A stretch of DNA of 64,000 nucleotides from Schistocerca nitens (lineage: Eukaryota > Arthropoda > Insecta > Orthoptera > Acrididae): NCBI RefSeq assembly GCF_023898315.1, contig NC_064621.1:131438521-131502520 (forward strand), written 5' to 3'. This document shows positions 1-11,854 of this stretch, piece after piece. The notes under the pieces were generated by a model. That model was not told the DNA's origin, ran no database searches, and worked only from the letters and a program-made list of their open reading frames with translations. A program made the position numbers and the translations under genes. The first letter of the stretch is position 1. Each line of letters opens with the position of its first letter.

Positions 1-89
1 AGATGAAGAGGTTAGCACAGGAAAGAAATTAGTGACGGGCCGCATCAAACCAGACTGATGACAAAAAAAAAAAAAAAAAAAAAAAAAAA
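1..89 (+). mobile_element. 3' end of an RTE-like LINE with poly(A) tail
   Basis: A GGGCCGCATCAAACCAGACT block followed by GATGAC and a run of about 27 A. The same GGCCGCATCAAAC...AGACTGATGAAAA ending closes the RTE-like LINE at 39005-39941, so this is the terminal fragment of that family. The rest lies outside the window. Confidence 0.75.
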
Positions 90-1554
90 ACTGAAAGAAA
101 ATCGTTACACTATGCCACTATGAGGATGCGAATCAGGTTTGTTTTGAAAGCACGCTGTAACGGTCGTGAGCGTCAGTTACCTCTGAGAATGGACTCGACG
201 AGTTGGTGTTAGTCAAGAATGTTATGACAAAGACGCCATTATCATCGCCTCATTGAGTTTCGACAAGGTCGTGTAAGAGGGATACAAGAAGTTGAATGTT
301 CCTTCCGCGATACTGCAGAAAGACTTGGCAGGTATGTAGCCACTGTACATAATTTGTGGCAGCGGTGGTAACGGGAAGGTACGATCGCAAGAAGACCGGG
401 CTCCAAACCGCCACGTTGCACTGTTCGGCTTATGGCTCTGGCGCATCGTACTGCGTCTGCAGCAGCAGTTTGAGGAGCAGTTGATACCACAGTGACACAA
501 CGAGCTGTTACAAATCGGTTACTTGAAGGACAGCTCCGAGCCAGACGCCCTGTAGCGTGCATTCCACTGGCTCCAAACCATCGCCATTTCCGACTTCATA
601 TGTGCCAAGCGAGAGCTCATTGGAGGGATGGTTGGAGGTTTGTTATGTTTTCTGATGAAGTCTGGATCTGCCTCGATGCCGGTGATGGACGTGCGTTGGT
701 TAGGAGGAGGGCAATTGGGGGTGTGCAAATAACGGATGTGCATGTGCTAGACACACTCCACCTAGACCTGGAGGTATGATCTGGGTGCAAGTTCGTATGG
801 CCGGCCGGTGTGTCCGAGCGGTTCTAGACGCTTCACTCTGGAACCGCGCGACCGCTACGGTCGCAGGTTAGAATCCTGCCTCGGGCATGGATGTGTGTGA
901 TGTCCTTATGTTAGGTTTAAGTAGTTCTAAGTTCTAGGGGCTTGATGACCTCAGATCTTAAGTCCTTATTGCTCAGAGCCATCTGAACCATTTGGAATTC
1001 GTATGACAGCAGGAGCATTCCCGTGTTTATCCCATGCACTCTGACTGCAAATTTGTGCGTCAGTCTGGTGATTCATGAACAGCATTCCAGGGGGTGTTTT
1101 CCAATAGGACAACGCTCGCCTACGTAACGCTGTTGTAATCCAACATGCTCTGCAGAGTGTCGACATGTTGCGTTGGCCATGTCGATCACCAGATCTGTCT
1201 CCAATCGAGGAAATATAGGACATCATCGGACTAGAACTCTAGCGCCTCCACAAACAGCATTAACTATTGAACGACCAAGTGCAACAGGCATGGAACTCCA
1301 AGCCACAAACTGACATGCGGAAACTGTACAACACAATGCATACACGTTTGCGTTCTCGCATTCGACATTCTGGTGGTTACACAGGTTATTAATGAACCAG
1401 CATTTCAGATTTACAATGGCTTATCTCGCGCTTACATTATCCTATGATCTTGAAATGTTAATCATTTCAATTGGTTACCTAGACAAATATATTTCCGGAA
1501 TTTCACTACCATATATTGATTATTTTTTGGTACTGCGATTTTTTTCCGTTAGTG
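90..1554 (+). mobile_element. Degenerate Tc1-like DNA transposon, split by a SINE
   Basis: A cut-and-paste transposon relic of the IS630/Tc1/mariner superfamily. Translated pieces give a helix-turn-helix region (about 220-500) and the first catalytic block WRDGWRFVMFSDEVWICL near 625-680, with D in FSDE. The remainder (about 1000-1390) reads as the C-terminal half with many stops, and a SINE divides the two halves. The right end CCGTTAGTG is followed by TA at 1555-1556. A decayed matching inverted repeat sits at about 90-112, directly after the poly(A) of the upstream LINE. Stops and frameshifts throughout make it non-functional. Exact ends are inferred from the weak inverted repeat. Confidence 0.75.
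799..995 (+). mobile_element. tRNA-derived SINE (family A)
   Basis: Head with tRNA-like A box (GTCCGAGCGGT) and B box, here mutated (GGTTAGAATCC), then the GGATGTGTGTGATGTCCTTA body and GAGCCATCTGAACC tail. Flanked by an 8-bp duplication TTCGTATG (792-799 and 998-1005), so it inserted into the Tc1 element after the latter had settled. Confidence 0.93.
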
Positions 1555-1556
1555 TA

Positions 1557-2455
1557 TAAAGTGTATCTCACTGTAAACAGCAACATATTGCAAAAGTAAC
1601 CAAAGTTTCTGCCACTACTGCAAGTTCTTCTCCAATCATGCTGCTGCATCACACAGCCTGAGGAAAACCATTTGAAAAACTGGCCGATACGTGGGTCTCT
1701 TTTACGATATGAGGCGATCTACAACGGAAAACGATTCTATAAGTACTGTTACGCCCCTGGTGGCCTGCAGTACTTCTAAACGTGAACCTCTTTTGTTATG
1801 ATTTACTGTAAATAAACATAATGGTTATCCAAAAATGCATATTGAGGCTGTCACCGACCAAATTATATTTCATGTCAATTGTATGGTTAGCAACTATATC
1901 CCGTCGAATTGCAAAACATCTTAGCCGAATAAAGACTAGAATTAAATTCAGTATCAGTTTCAATTTACAACAGGTGTTAAGACATGATACAAAGAAAAAG
2001 ATACCTAAATTAAGTGCGTGATATATTTGAATCCTTATGACCAGTGTCATATACATGAAGCTCAAAAAAGCAAGGTGAACTAAATAATGAACATTTAAAT
2101 TGCCATAGACTAAAGAGGGCTTAAAGTTCAGCATCAGCCACGTGTCTGAGGAAAACTAAAATACCACACACGTCAGTAAAATACGCTTAAATATCTCTTA
2201 GTAAACCACGTTAAAACGACTCTAATAAAGAAAAAATCAATCAAATAAACGACAAAAGATAAAATATACAACGGACCCACTTCCGGTGCACAAAATTATC
2301 TAGCAAGTCCAAGCACCTTATTTCACACTATTCACATTAAAACGAACATGTATAGGCACACTAAGGACGTGCAACTTCATTGAACTCCCCCTCTCCTCCT
2401 CAAACCCCACCTCCCTCTGAAATCACACACACAACAGTGCCTGGAAATGTTCACA

Positions 2456-2501
<46 letters not shown>

Positions 2502-5100
2502 CAGTGCCTGGAAGTGTTCATGTCTTATTGCAATACCGAGTAACGTGCGCATATACAAAGAGTTATGTCCTTGTAAGACACAGATAATATTTCTGTATAA
2601 TGTACAGTTTTGCGCAAACATAGAATTATATTCTCATTAATTACATGGGAACAAAGTTTTAGTCGTGAAGAAAGTGTTCTAGAGTTAAAAAGTAACTCGT
2701 CCACCTTGACAGGCCTTAAGTAAGTTACTGGCAAGAGGGCTTGGAATTTGGCGCTGTTGGGAAACATCACGAACATGTGGTATTTGACATATCGCTACAG
2801 AGAAAAAAAACGTGTATTTATATTCTGTATTGATCGTACAGTACCATGTCAGTTGTCTGACAGCGCCAAATGAGGATAAATTATGCAAGGAAGTAGAACA
2901 GAAAGGCACAACTTACGCAAAGTAATAACTCGCGGTTCAAGAACTAATAGAGAAGAAATCAGGGCTCAGATTAACTAAAACATTGCAGCCACATCGTAAA
3001 CGAGCACAGTGTTATCATTAAACATAATTTGTCATCGTTGGCGCAACTTAAACTGAGTATAGGAGGAACTGTGTACAAGAGGTAGCGTTGGAGGCGCCGA
3101 ACACACTCATGATCACTAACTGTTTTTTATTACTAATAACATATTTCGTTGGTCACTGTCAGCTGTACTCGTTCGAAATTTGTTCGCGTGGGGCTAGATG
3201 ATGGGCCTAAAATTCTCGTCAAATAACTAGTTTTAGTAGGAAATTCAGAGCTGAAGTAAATAAAACTATATTAATATCATTCTGGAAAACTTTTTAGGGA
3301 GTGAATCTGTTAATTACTTTCAACGTTTTCTTGTAAATGCGCCGATAAACTGTACATCGCTGTCATACTGGCAAAGTTTTTTTAGCATACTGTCGATCGT
3401 ATTGCGACTCTGCCTCTTACATTTCCAACTTCGTATTAAATCTGAATGTGATGATCCAGTATAGATCATTGAATTTGCTAGGTAATACCAGCATCCTCAT
3501 TGTAATCGCGATTTAATTGCGGCTACATTCTTTAAAAATTGTTGTTTCCTTCAGATGCTTGGGAAGCTTTTTTACACGTGATTTGAAACGGACAAACACA
3601 GGGACTAATGTAAATAAGCGATATTTCCATTGACAGTTACGATATTATGGTTGAGGCATTCTATTCAAGGAAGTCAAACGCGATTTGTTACAAGAGACAA
3701 CGAAAACAGTGCAGATGAGGGAGATACAAAAATACTGTCGTCAGTCAGAGACTACAACTTCTTACAAAAGATGTGGATGGAAAATTAAGAGTCAGGGAGA
3801 AAACGGAGCAGAGGAAGGTTTTAGATTTTATCATCCTTAAAAATACGAAATATGCAAATTAAACATTTGAACAATCGCTCAGTAAATAAAATCTTTACCG
3901 GACGGTTTTGAGATCGTACGTCGGCTCAAAGGAACGTATTGTCTTTCTTCAGAACTGGGGTAAATAATGTCTATCAGTTCTTAGCGCAGTCGAATTGGAG
4001 GGCACTCTCAGATCCGGTCGTTTTGTAGACTCGTTTGTTATATCGTGTCAGACCAATGTTGTTTTTTTGACGTATTCTGCTTCGGCTTCGAGCATCAACA
4101 GGAACTAAAAAGCGAAAATGACGAGAAAAGAAAGGAACCTTGCGTGATAAAGAGACAAATTTAGTCTTGTTAAATATGAAGTAGATAATTACACATCAAT
4201 TCCAAATTAGGTCGAGTGTAACATTTTATTATGTAGTCAACTGTCTACAGATTCCGCTGTATCTACACAGCACATAGGTACTAGACGACTGTAGCAACTA
4301 TGGTAGACGAATGAGTAGAGAAAAATAGTATAAATATGGAATTTTCTAGTTTCGCTGTAGACTTTTAGACGGTTAAAGTGGTAGCCTCGCCATGGTAATT
4401 TCGAAGGAAGCTTTACAAAATGTGCTTAACAGTCCCTAGCTCTTGGTTAAAAATGATCTGCTTTAAACTATTTTTTTGGCGAGTCATTTTTGAAAGGATC
4501 TACTATCTGTTCATTATACTTAGCTTTATATTCTGCTTTTGTATTGTATGTATATCCTTTACTACGATTTTACGTAGTAGTTTTAACTTCAGTCCACTGT
4601 AAGTAATACATTTTCGCTTATACAGACCGCTGATCTGTGTTTTACTTATTACGATTTCTTGTGCAACTCTATGACATATGCATTTCGTGTCAAGCGTAGT
4701 GAGATTTCACGTGCATATTTCTTTTGTTTGTTTCAGGTAAGCCATTGCTGACCATGCAAGATCACATTGAATTCTCTCCATCTGTCTCAGAGTTTTGATG
4801 TCAGTTATTCAGTAAGTACCGATCGTAATAACACTTTAATGGTATAGTCTTGTAATGTGCTGGAAATCCATCATGCGTTAATAAAATGAGTCAAGAAACG
4901 TCAACTGCATGAATCCTCTTCTTTGCAGATGCTCATCCTACAACAAATATGGAAAAAAGTAACTAATGAGCTGACAAAAATTAATTTAATTAGTAGTCTC
5001 TAACGTCAGATGTTCGATCTTACCTCAAAACCTTTCTTCACATATATTTCAATAAATTTTTATAATTATTCAAAAACGACTACTTTCCGGAAAATCTAAA
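1557..5100. other. Unassigned intergenic DNA
   Basis: About 3.5 kb of AT-rich sequence with no protein family, RNA gene or repeat that I recognise, apart from the CA-repeat entry. Open frames here are short (under about 115 codons) and look random. The ancestry of this block is unknown. Confidence 0.5.
2426..2520. repeat. (CA)n microsatellite inside a duplicated 25-bp unit
   Basis: A CA run at about 2457-2500 lies between two copies of ACAACAGTGCCTGGAA(A/G)TGT, one ending near 2452 and one near 2520. The unit was duplicated and the CA part then expanded. Confidence 0.9.
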
Positions 5101-5107
5101 TCTATAT

Positions 5108-5205
5108 GGCCAGACGCGGATATAAACCGTCATCCTCCCGGATATGAACCGTCATCCTCCCGGATGCGAGTCCGGTGTGCTGATCACAGCGCCAGTTCTC
5201 CATAT
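5108..5205 (-). mobile_element. tRNA-derived SINE (family B), head fragment with internal duplication
   Basis: Reverse complement of the family B head: GATGCGAGTCCGGTGTGCTG is the tRNA-like part. A 25-bp segment GGATATAAACCGTCATCCTC / GGATATGAACCGTCATCCTC is present twice in tandem. The body is missing. Confidence 0.7.
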
Positions 5206-5284
5206 TTAATCTTCGATACAAATTGCTTGTGCTGCAAGCTCTTTGCTTTCCATATTTTGGGAGAACATAGAATGGACCAAAACA

Positions 5285-5600
5285 AGAAAAATTGTCTAGT
5301 GAAAAATGGGCTCTAAAATACCTACTGGAATAGCTATGCGCACTTGTTCAATAGAAGAGATGTCTTTCACTTTATCAAACATGAACAAGTGCGTATAGAT
5401 CTTTGGGAATGCACTTTAGAGTCCATTTACTGCACTGTTTTCTTCTTTGGATCCATACTATCTCCTGTCGTATGGAAAGCAAACGGGCTTGCAGTAGAGC
5501 GGATGTGTATCACAGTATCGAAGATGAAGAAGCGTTCATAGTTCTTAAGATTTGTATTTTAGAGCCCATGTTTACTACACATTTTTGCTTCGAATGACCG
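5285..5600. mobile_element. Foldback MITE with three inverted arms
   Basis: Arm 1 (about 5296-5349) contains ATGGGCTCTAAAATAC...GCGCACTTGTTC. Arm 2 (5383-5437) is its inverted, diverged copy: GAACAAGTGCGTATAGATCT...TTTAGAGTCCAT. Arm 3 (about 5520-5585) is a second inverted copy, ending TTTTAGAGCCCATGTTTACT. Arms 1 and 2 can form a long hairpin with a loop of about 33 nt. No coding capacity; a non-autonomous element. Confidence 0.8.
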
Positions 5601-6304
5601 TTCCTGTCATATCCCTGAACATCCACCATACCTCCTGGGACACACTATATACATGCAGACTCACACTGCCCAAAGCTGGTTTCTTAACCGTGATTTCAAG
5701 CAGATAAGTGAAAACGAAAATACTTGTGTGTACGGAGTGCTAATACGCCAAAAAGCAGTTAATAATAAACAAAAAACGAAAATTAGTTTCATACTGAATG
5801 TGAAATTTTTCGGAACCTGTTACCAAAGCATTTCTTTTTACGAGGCGTATTGGAAAAGTGGGAGCCGTTCGGGCGAGTAAAATTCTGAACGTAGAAAAAG
5901 CTTCTTTTGGTGATTTTAGTTTAACACAAGCCTACATGACTTTTCCACGCAACTGCCGTTTACCTCTGAGCACGGGACGAAATTCAACCGATCGACGATA
6001 CCGGTCGTGAATTTCTTGTCACCTTCAAACCGTTGTCCACCCGGCGATGGTTACAAGTGCAATACCTAATAATCGCCGTTTGCGATTTCTTTATTGTACG
6101 GTGGCTGATAGAAGAATTCTCATCGGAAATATTGAACCTTACTTAACCTTCGTTCGGGAACACGCGTAAACGTGAAGGGGAACTACTCCCGAAGACCGTC
6201 ACCGTCGGTTTTGGACAGCAGTGGGTGTTTCGGAGTACACATCAGCTGTAGTTATAGACCCACGTTCTATGAAACCAATCACGGAACTCCTTGTTAGTTT
6301 CATA

Positions 6305-7606
6305 CACTACTGGCCATCATTGACCAGACGTTTTCAATTGGTGAGAGATCTGGAGAATTTGCTGGTCAGAGCAGCAGTCGAACATTTTCTGTATCCAGAA
6401 AGGCCCATACAGGACCTGCAACATGCGGTCGTGCGCTATCCTGCTGAAATGTAGGGTTTCTCAGGGATCGAATGAAGGGTAGAGCCACAGGTCGTAACAC
6501 ATCTTTAATGTAACGTCCACTGTTCAAAGTGCCGTCAATGCGAACAAGAGGTGACCGAGACATGTAATTAATGGCACCCCATACTATCACGCCGAGTGAT
6601 ACTCCAGTAAGCCGGCCGAAGTGGCCGTGCGGTTAAAGGCGCTGCAGTCTGGAACCGCAAGACCGCTACGGTCGCAGGTTCGAATCCTGCCTCGGGCATG
6701 GATGTTTGTGATGTCCTTAGGTTAGTTAGGTTTAACTAGTTCTAAGTTCTAGGGGACTAATGACCTCAGCAGTTGAGTCCCATAGTGCTCAGAGCCATTT
6801 GAACCATTTGATACTCCAGTATGACGATGACGAATACACGCTTCCAATGTGCGTTGACCGCGATGTCGCCAAACACGGATGCGACCATCATGTAAACAGA
6901 ACCTGGATTCATCCGAAAAAATGACGTTTTGCCATTCGTGCACCCGGGTTCGTCGTTGAGTACACCATCGCAGGCGCTATGTCTGTGATGCAGCGTCAAG
7001 GGTAACCGCAGCCATGGTCTCCGAGCTGATAGTCTATGCTGCTGCAATCGTCGTCGAACTGTTCGTGCAGATGGTTGTTGTCTTGCAAACGTCCCCATCT
7101 GTTGACTCAGGGATCGAGACGTGGCTGCACGATCCGTTACAGCCATGCGGATATGATGCCTGTCATCTCGGCTGCTAGTGATACGAGGCCGTTGGGATCC
7201 AGCACGGCGTTCCGTATTACCCTCCTGAACCCACCGATTCCATATTCTGCTAACAGTTATTGGATCTCGACCAACGCGAGCAGCAATGTCGTGATACGAT
7301 AAACCGCAATCACGACAGGCTACAATCCGACCTTCATCAAAGTCGAAAACGTGATGGTACGCATTTCTCCTCCTTACACAAGGCATCACAACAACGTTTC
7401 ACCACGCAACTGCTGTTTGTGTATGAGAAATCGGTTGGGTACTTTCCTCATGTCAGCACTTTTAGGTGTCGCCACCGGCGCCAACCTTTTGTGAATGCTC
7501 TGAAAAGCTAATCATTTGCCTATCACAGAATCTTCTTCCTGTCGGTTAAATTTCGCGTCTGTAGCACGTCATCTTTGTGGTGTAGCAATTTTAATGGCCA
7601 ATAGTG
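6305..7606 (-). mobile_element. Tc1-like transposon, 3'-deleted and split by a SINE
   Basis: Minus-strand transposase relic. The N-terminal part (7389 down to about 6822) keeps an unusually long frame: MPCVRRRNAYHHVFDFDEGR, two helix-turn-helix segments, and the first catalytic block near FFRMNPGSVYMM, where the usual FSDES is damaged. After the SINE it resumes with VWGAINYMSRSPLVRIDGTL and FQQDSARPH (second D), and the SPIENVW block follows in another frame. The last roughly 60 codons are gone: the left inverted repeat (CACTACTGGCCAT at 6305) is joined directly to the coding region. The right end is at about 7606. Related copies lie at 35178-36438 and 41711-42331. Confidence 0.88.
6611..6809 (+). 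mobile_element. tRNA-derived SINE (family A)
   Basis: Complete copy with A box, B box GGTTCGAATCC and the GAGCCATTTGAACCATTT end. A perfect 12-bp target duplication GATACTCCAGTA lies at 6598-6609 and 6810-6821. It interrupts the Tc1 transposase between its first and second catalytic blocks. Confidence 0.96.
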
Positions 7607-7793
7607 TGAAAGGGTAGCCGTAATTTTTCAGTTCAGGTAAGTAGATGACTTGCAGAGACTCTCTCTGTGGTTTCAAGAATTGGCAGCTTGTTCTGACTAC
7701 AAATTCACATAGACGAGTAGGAAAAACAATTCTGTGATTTTCGAATACAGAATTAATGGTATTTTGTTTGACACAGTCACGTCGTTTCAGTAA

Positions 7794-8590
7794 GGGGTGC
7801 TTAAAGAAAGTATCCGCCTTCCACGGAAGGCAGAAGAAAAATTTATGTCCGGAAACTCATACCTGTTGAGATATCGGCAAATATGTCCTCTCATTCCCAT
7901 GTCTCTGTTATGTAGACGTAGACACCATAAAAGTGCTGCATCTGATTACCATGCATCCAGACTCATTCTTCAAACCTTCATCGCAGTATATCACACGCAC
8001 TCTTTGAAACAAATTTGGCTCCGTTGAGATTGAATCACATGCGTTGGACAGATGTTTCTGTAACGTCTGCACATTGTGGATGGGTTGGTCGTTCATCAAT
8101 GCCTTTAAATGTCCCCAGAGCCAGAAATCCACCGCGTTCAGGTCCTGTGAACAAGGAGCTCATGCTACCGGGCCTCTTCCACCAATCCATCGCCCATGAA
8201 CTGTTGCGATTAAGTGTCGTACGATCGGTAGAAAATGGAAGGCGCCCAGTCGAGTATAAACCACAGTTGTTGCCTTTCTACAAGGACAACGTTTTCTAGT
8301 AAAGCAGATTATTCATTGCGCAGTAATCCATGATTCAAAGAACCTGTTAACCTGTTCGGTAAAGTGTATGGCCCTACGAGAACGTCACTGACAATTCCTG
8401 CCTATACATTGATACTGAAGGGATCCTGATGCTCCAACTCTTTGATTGCTCTTTAAGGGATTTCCATCTGCCCATATGTGCGTATTGTGATAATTTACTG
8501 TTCCATCTCTTTTGAATCCTGTCTCATCTGTAAATAAAATGCAGACTTTGAATCACTAATTTTCGCAATTAAAACGGCTAATATCTCAAC
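7794..8590 (-). mobile_element. Degenerate mariner-like (IS630-type) transposon
   Basis: Minus-strand remains of a transposase C-terminal half. From about 8200 downward it reads GRWIGGRGPVA, then SQDLNAVDFWLWGHLKALMN at about 8130-8080 and the helical tail VQTLQKHLSNACDSIS. SQDLN..DFWLWGHLK is the third catalytic block typical of this group (normally SPDLNPLDFWLWG). The left boundary GGGGTGCTTAAAGAAAGT looks like a terminal repeat; the right boundary is unclear. Multiple stops. Confidence 0.72.
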
Positions 8591-8769
8591 AAGTAATTAC
8601 TTTTGGGAACATAACTGTAGTAACTTTTCTCTCAGTTTGTGGAGGAATCCCGCAGCGTTGTGATGTTATTAAGAGTTTTGAAGTTATTAAATGTAACGAG
8701 CACGACGTCGGTCGCAGGGACGGTGTATGGTTAACTGTTGTTTACTGGGGGAAAAGTAGCTCATTTATG

Positions 8770-9232
8770 AAGACGCCGTACAAAACCCTTGCAGGATCCG
8801 TTATTCAGTAATGACCGAGTATTAACTGTGATGCCACATCAAGTCAGATGAAAGGAGACATCGACGCAATTAAGAGGCGTGCTGCTAGATTTGATACCGG
8901 TAATTTCGATCCACGCACAGGTAAAACGGAGTACTCCATAGAATCACATTGGAATCCCTGGAGGAAAGAAAACGTACCTTTCGTGAAAAACTTGTGAGAA
9001 AGTTTAGAAAACAAACATTAGCAGCTAACTGCAGAACGATTGTACCGCCACCAACGTATATCTCGCGTGAGGATCACGAAGACTAGAGAAATCAGAGCTC
9101 GTACGGTAGCGAGGTCGCTTGAATTTTCTTTTGGTTTTGCAGAAGATGAACGCCACCAGAACATTGACTGCTGTTTTTATACTGCGCTGATACAGGCTCT
9201 TCGCTGCTTGTCGCCCGGAACCATGTATGGAA
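8770..9232 (+). mobile_element. Fragment of a CR1-like LINE (end of pol and 3' region)
   Basis: Plus-strand frames give a diverged ...DEGDIDAIKRRAARFDTGNF (8850-8910), then ESLEERKRTFREKL and the REIRARTVARS block near 9090-9120. This matches the C-terminal stretch of the CR1-like LINE family elsewhere in the window (EIEKIQRTAARFVTGSF at 19.9-20 kb). Stops in all frames; 5' end missing. Confidence 0.65.
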
Positions 9233-9235
9233 ATT

Positions 9236-10326
9236 AATCTCCATCTTTTCCGTATCACATTCTTTGTAAGCATTTTTGGTACCAATGTAACACACAATTT
9301 GCAGCGTACGAGATTTATGGTGACAGTATTGAAAATGGTTACACGTGCAACACGAGGAAATTAGTTAAACGATGCAGAAATCATTAATCGATGAATGCAT
9401 CACAGAATTTAGCCTGCCTGTTGCTCGGTTTAAAAGGTATGGATAATGGACCTACCATTGTGCTCTTCATCGTGCCCGAAATGCCTGTAACAGAGACCGA
9501 GGATCCAATACTACCCAGCTACATGATTAGTGACCAATGTCGCAGGTTCGCCACTTTCCGTAACGCTACAACTGATATGAAATTAGACAATCAAACAGGT
9601 TAAAATCTGGACACCATTATTCAAACTTTCCTTTGCTCAGTACTGTGTTGGTCAATGTAGTCGAACGGATTTTTATGTGGAGTGAAGGAAAAGGAGAAGT
9701 ATCCGTCTCAACAGGAAAATATTCATTTCTTTTATTTGATTCAGGAAATGCGGGTTTTATTTTTATTAGCCGGAAAGAGATACAGAAATGATTATGTATC
9801 TGATGCATTAAAAAAATCGAACTGATTGATTTTTCCCACAAAGCTCATAAATTTGATGAACTAATAAAAAAATTCTAAAGCATTAATTATCTTGGATAAG
9901 ATTTTGGTACATTTCTTCTCGTATAATGTCTTCTTTATGAATTTGCTGACAACCTCAAAGAAATCATAGTCTCTATTTCCTAGCCCGTATCCCGTGCACG
10001 GGATCCGCCGTCTTTCATGTTTTGAAAACGTATTCATCTCCTGACGTACGGTGTTTGCCCCTAAATGTTTCGTCTTTACTATAAGAGCATATGTATGTTT
10101 GCCATAATATTGGTGTGTAGCGCTGTTCGTAATTCTGCTCCAATGGCATTGTCATCAATGCCGTCGACTGCCTGGTGTTTGTCTAGTTGCGCTTTTATTT
10201 TATTTTAAGAGCATGTTTACATGCTAACTTCGTAATTTTGTGCTATTCTGCATTTCCTCGATTTTGTTTCTTAGGCACATTATAATCGTTGTTGGCTGTA
10301 TGCTCCTTGTAGCCCAAAGACAAGAT
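9236..10326. other. Unassigned intergenic DNA
   Basis: No recognisable gene or repeat. Short open frames only (70-75 codons), with no motif. Confidence 0.5.
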
Positions 10327-10338
10327 AAAGATATAAAA

Positions 10339-10524
10339 GCCGGCCGGAGTGGCCGAGCGGTTCTAGGCGCTACGGTCTGGAACCGCACGACCGCTACGGT
10401 CGCAGGTTCGAATCCTGCCTCGGGCATGGATGTGTGTGATGTCCTTAGGTTAGTTAGGTTTAAGTAGTTATAAGTTCTAAGGGACTGATGACCACAGCAA
10501 TTAAGTCCCATAGTGCTCAGAGCC
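10339..10524 (+). mobile_element. tRNA-derived SINE (family A)
   Basis: Intact A and B boxes. It ends at GCTCAGAGCC, lacking the usual ATTTGAACC. Flanked by AAAGATATA at 10327-10335 and 10525-10533. Confidence 0.95.
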
Positions 10525-10687
10525 AAAGATATATAAAAAAAAAATTGAACTCCTGTTGCCATAGTCACCAGTTAACCCAAAGGAAGGACACAGTGTGCAC
10601 CACATGTTTGAGGATCGAGTAAACTTTATTCTGTGTGTCATCGTATTTTGACTGTCCCTGTATAGTGCACTTTAACATAGAGATAGG

Positions 10688-10755
10688 AAACCATCCCAGC
10701 ATTTGTCCAAACTAGCGTGGAAAGCCACCTAAGGCCACACTCATTCTGGCCGGAC
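10688..10755 (-). mobile_element. Possible decayed SINE family B fragment
   Basis: AACCATCCCAGCATTTG...TGGCCGGACG resembles the body of family B in reverse (compare 56445-56520: AACCATCCCGGCATTTG...GGCCGGACG). The middle has diverged. Confidence 0.45.
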
Positions 10756-10969
10756 GGATTTATCCGGAAGTGTCACCTGCCCCACAAGCTAGCGTGCAGT
10801 GAGTTAAGCTGTGCGAGCAGGTAGGAAGGAAATCGTACTCTTTCTTTATTAAAAATATTACGCAAGCACCAAACCCTTATTTCCTCGGGCATACGAAATC
10901 ATACAGTTGATTTACAGACACCATTCGTGTACACTAACTATTGTTGAGAAAACCGATATTTGATCGTGC

Positions 10970-11164
10970 GCCGGCCGCGGTGGTCTAGCGGTTCTAGGCG
11001 CGCTGTCCGGAACCGCGTGACTGCTACGGTAGCAGGTTCGAATCCTGCCTCGGGCATGGATGTGTGTGATGTCCTTAGATTAGTTAGGTTTAAGCAGTTC
11101 TAAGTTCTAGGGGACTGATGACCACAGATGTTAAGTCCCATAGTGCTCAGAGCCATTTGAACCA
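10970..11164 (+). mobile_element. tRNA-derived SINE (family A)
   Basis: Variant head GCCGGCCGCGGTGGTCTAGC with intact B box. An 11-bp target duplication TTTGATCGTGC lies at 10959-10969 and 11165-11175. Confidence 0.96.
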
Positions 11165-11175
11165 TTTGATCGTGC

Positions 11176-11854
11176 TAGAAAATTCGATTTGAACCTAACA
11201 TGTGAACACGACAGAGGAAAATGGTTTTCGAAATCAGATTTTCGTCTTCAGAAAGTTGTGTAAATGTGGCGACAGTAACGCGGTGTTTGTATCCTCTGGC
11301 GTCGTAGTGTCTGTCTTTCTTTGACGTCGTAAAAACGTCCCGTTTTACGACCGCGCACAGACGATTGTAACGCCAAGAAAAGATTAGGTCGAGGCGATAA
11401 TGCGAATAATGGGCATGTGGGGACATCGGTATTCCTCCTACCAATCTGGATGCGCAAACTGCTGTACAATACAGGTTTGAGTCATCCATTCACCACGCAA
11501 ACTGAGAGGACGTTTCAGATCGTAAAAGAAGTTATATCGGCAACGGAAGAGGCGGCTTGGGCAGCCGTGTGACCGGAGAGGCGTCCACAGCTTTACGAGT
11601 GTGGCCCGGGATGGAGAGCTGTTTGGTCACACCGCAGCCCATGTACAAACATCTCGAACATCGCGTCGTCGAGGCGATAACTTTGTCGCGGCTCTCTTTA
11701 TCTGCCGCCTGCCGCGTCTAGCTGCATCCCGAACGCTTACGTTATCGTGTAGTCGCGTCCACCTAATCTTGTTCTCTGCCTTGTGCTGGAAACGCATATA
11801 TACACAGCCAGTCGAATTGAGTCGCCACAGCTTACTCTTCAGCACTGAAACTGG
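11176..11854. other. Unassigned, moderately GC-rich DNA
   Basis: Contains overlapping open frames of 70-104 codons on both strands. None has a recognisable domain, and opposite-strand overlap argues against real coding. The 3' part abuts a LINE. Confidence 0.45.

Noticed and set aside
6611..6700. SINE heads as functional tRNA genes
   Set aside because: The acceptor stem does not close and the same head recurs with an identical non-tRNA body at all copies.
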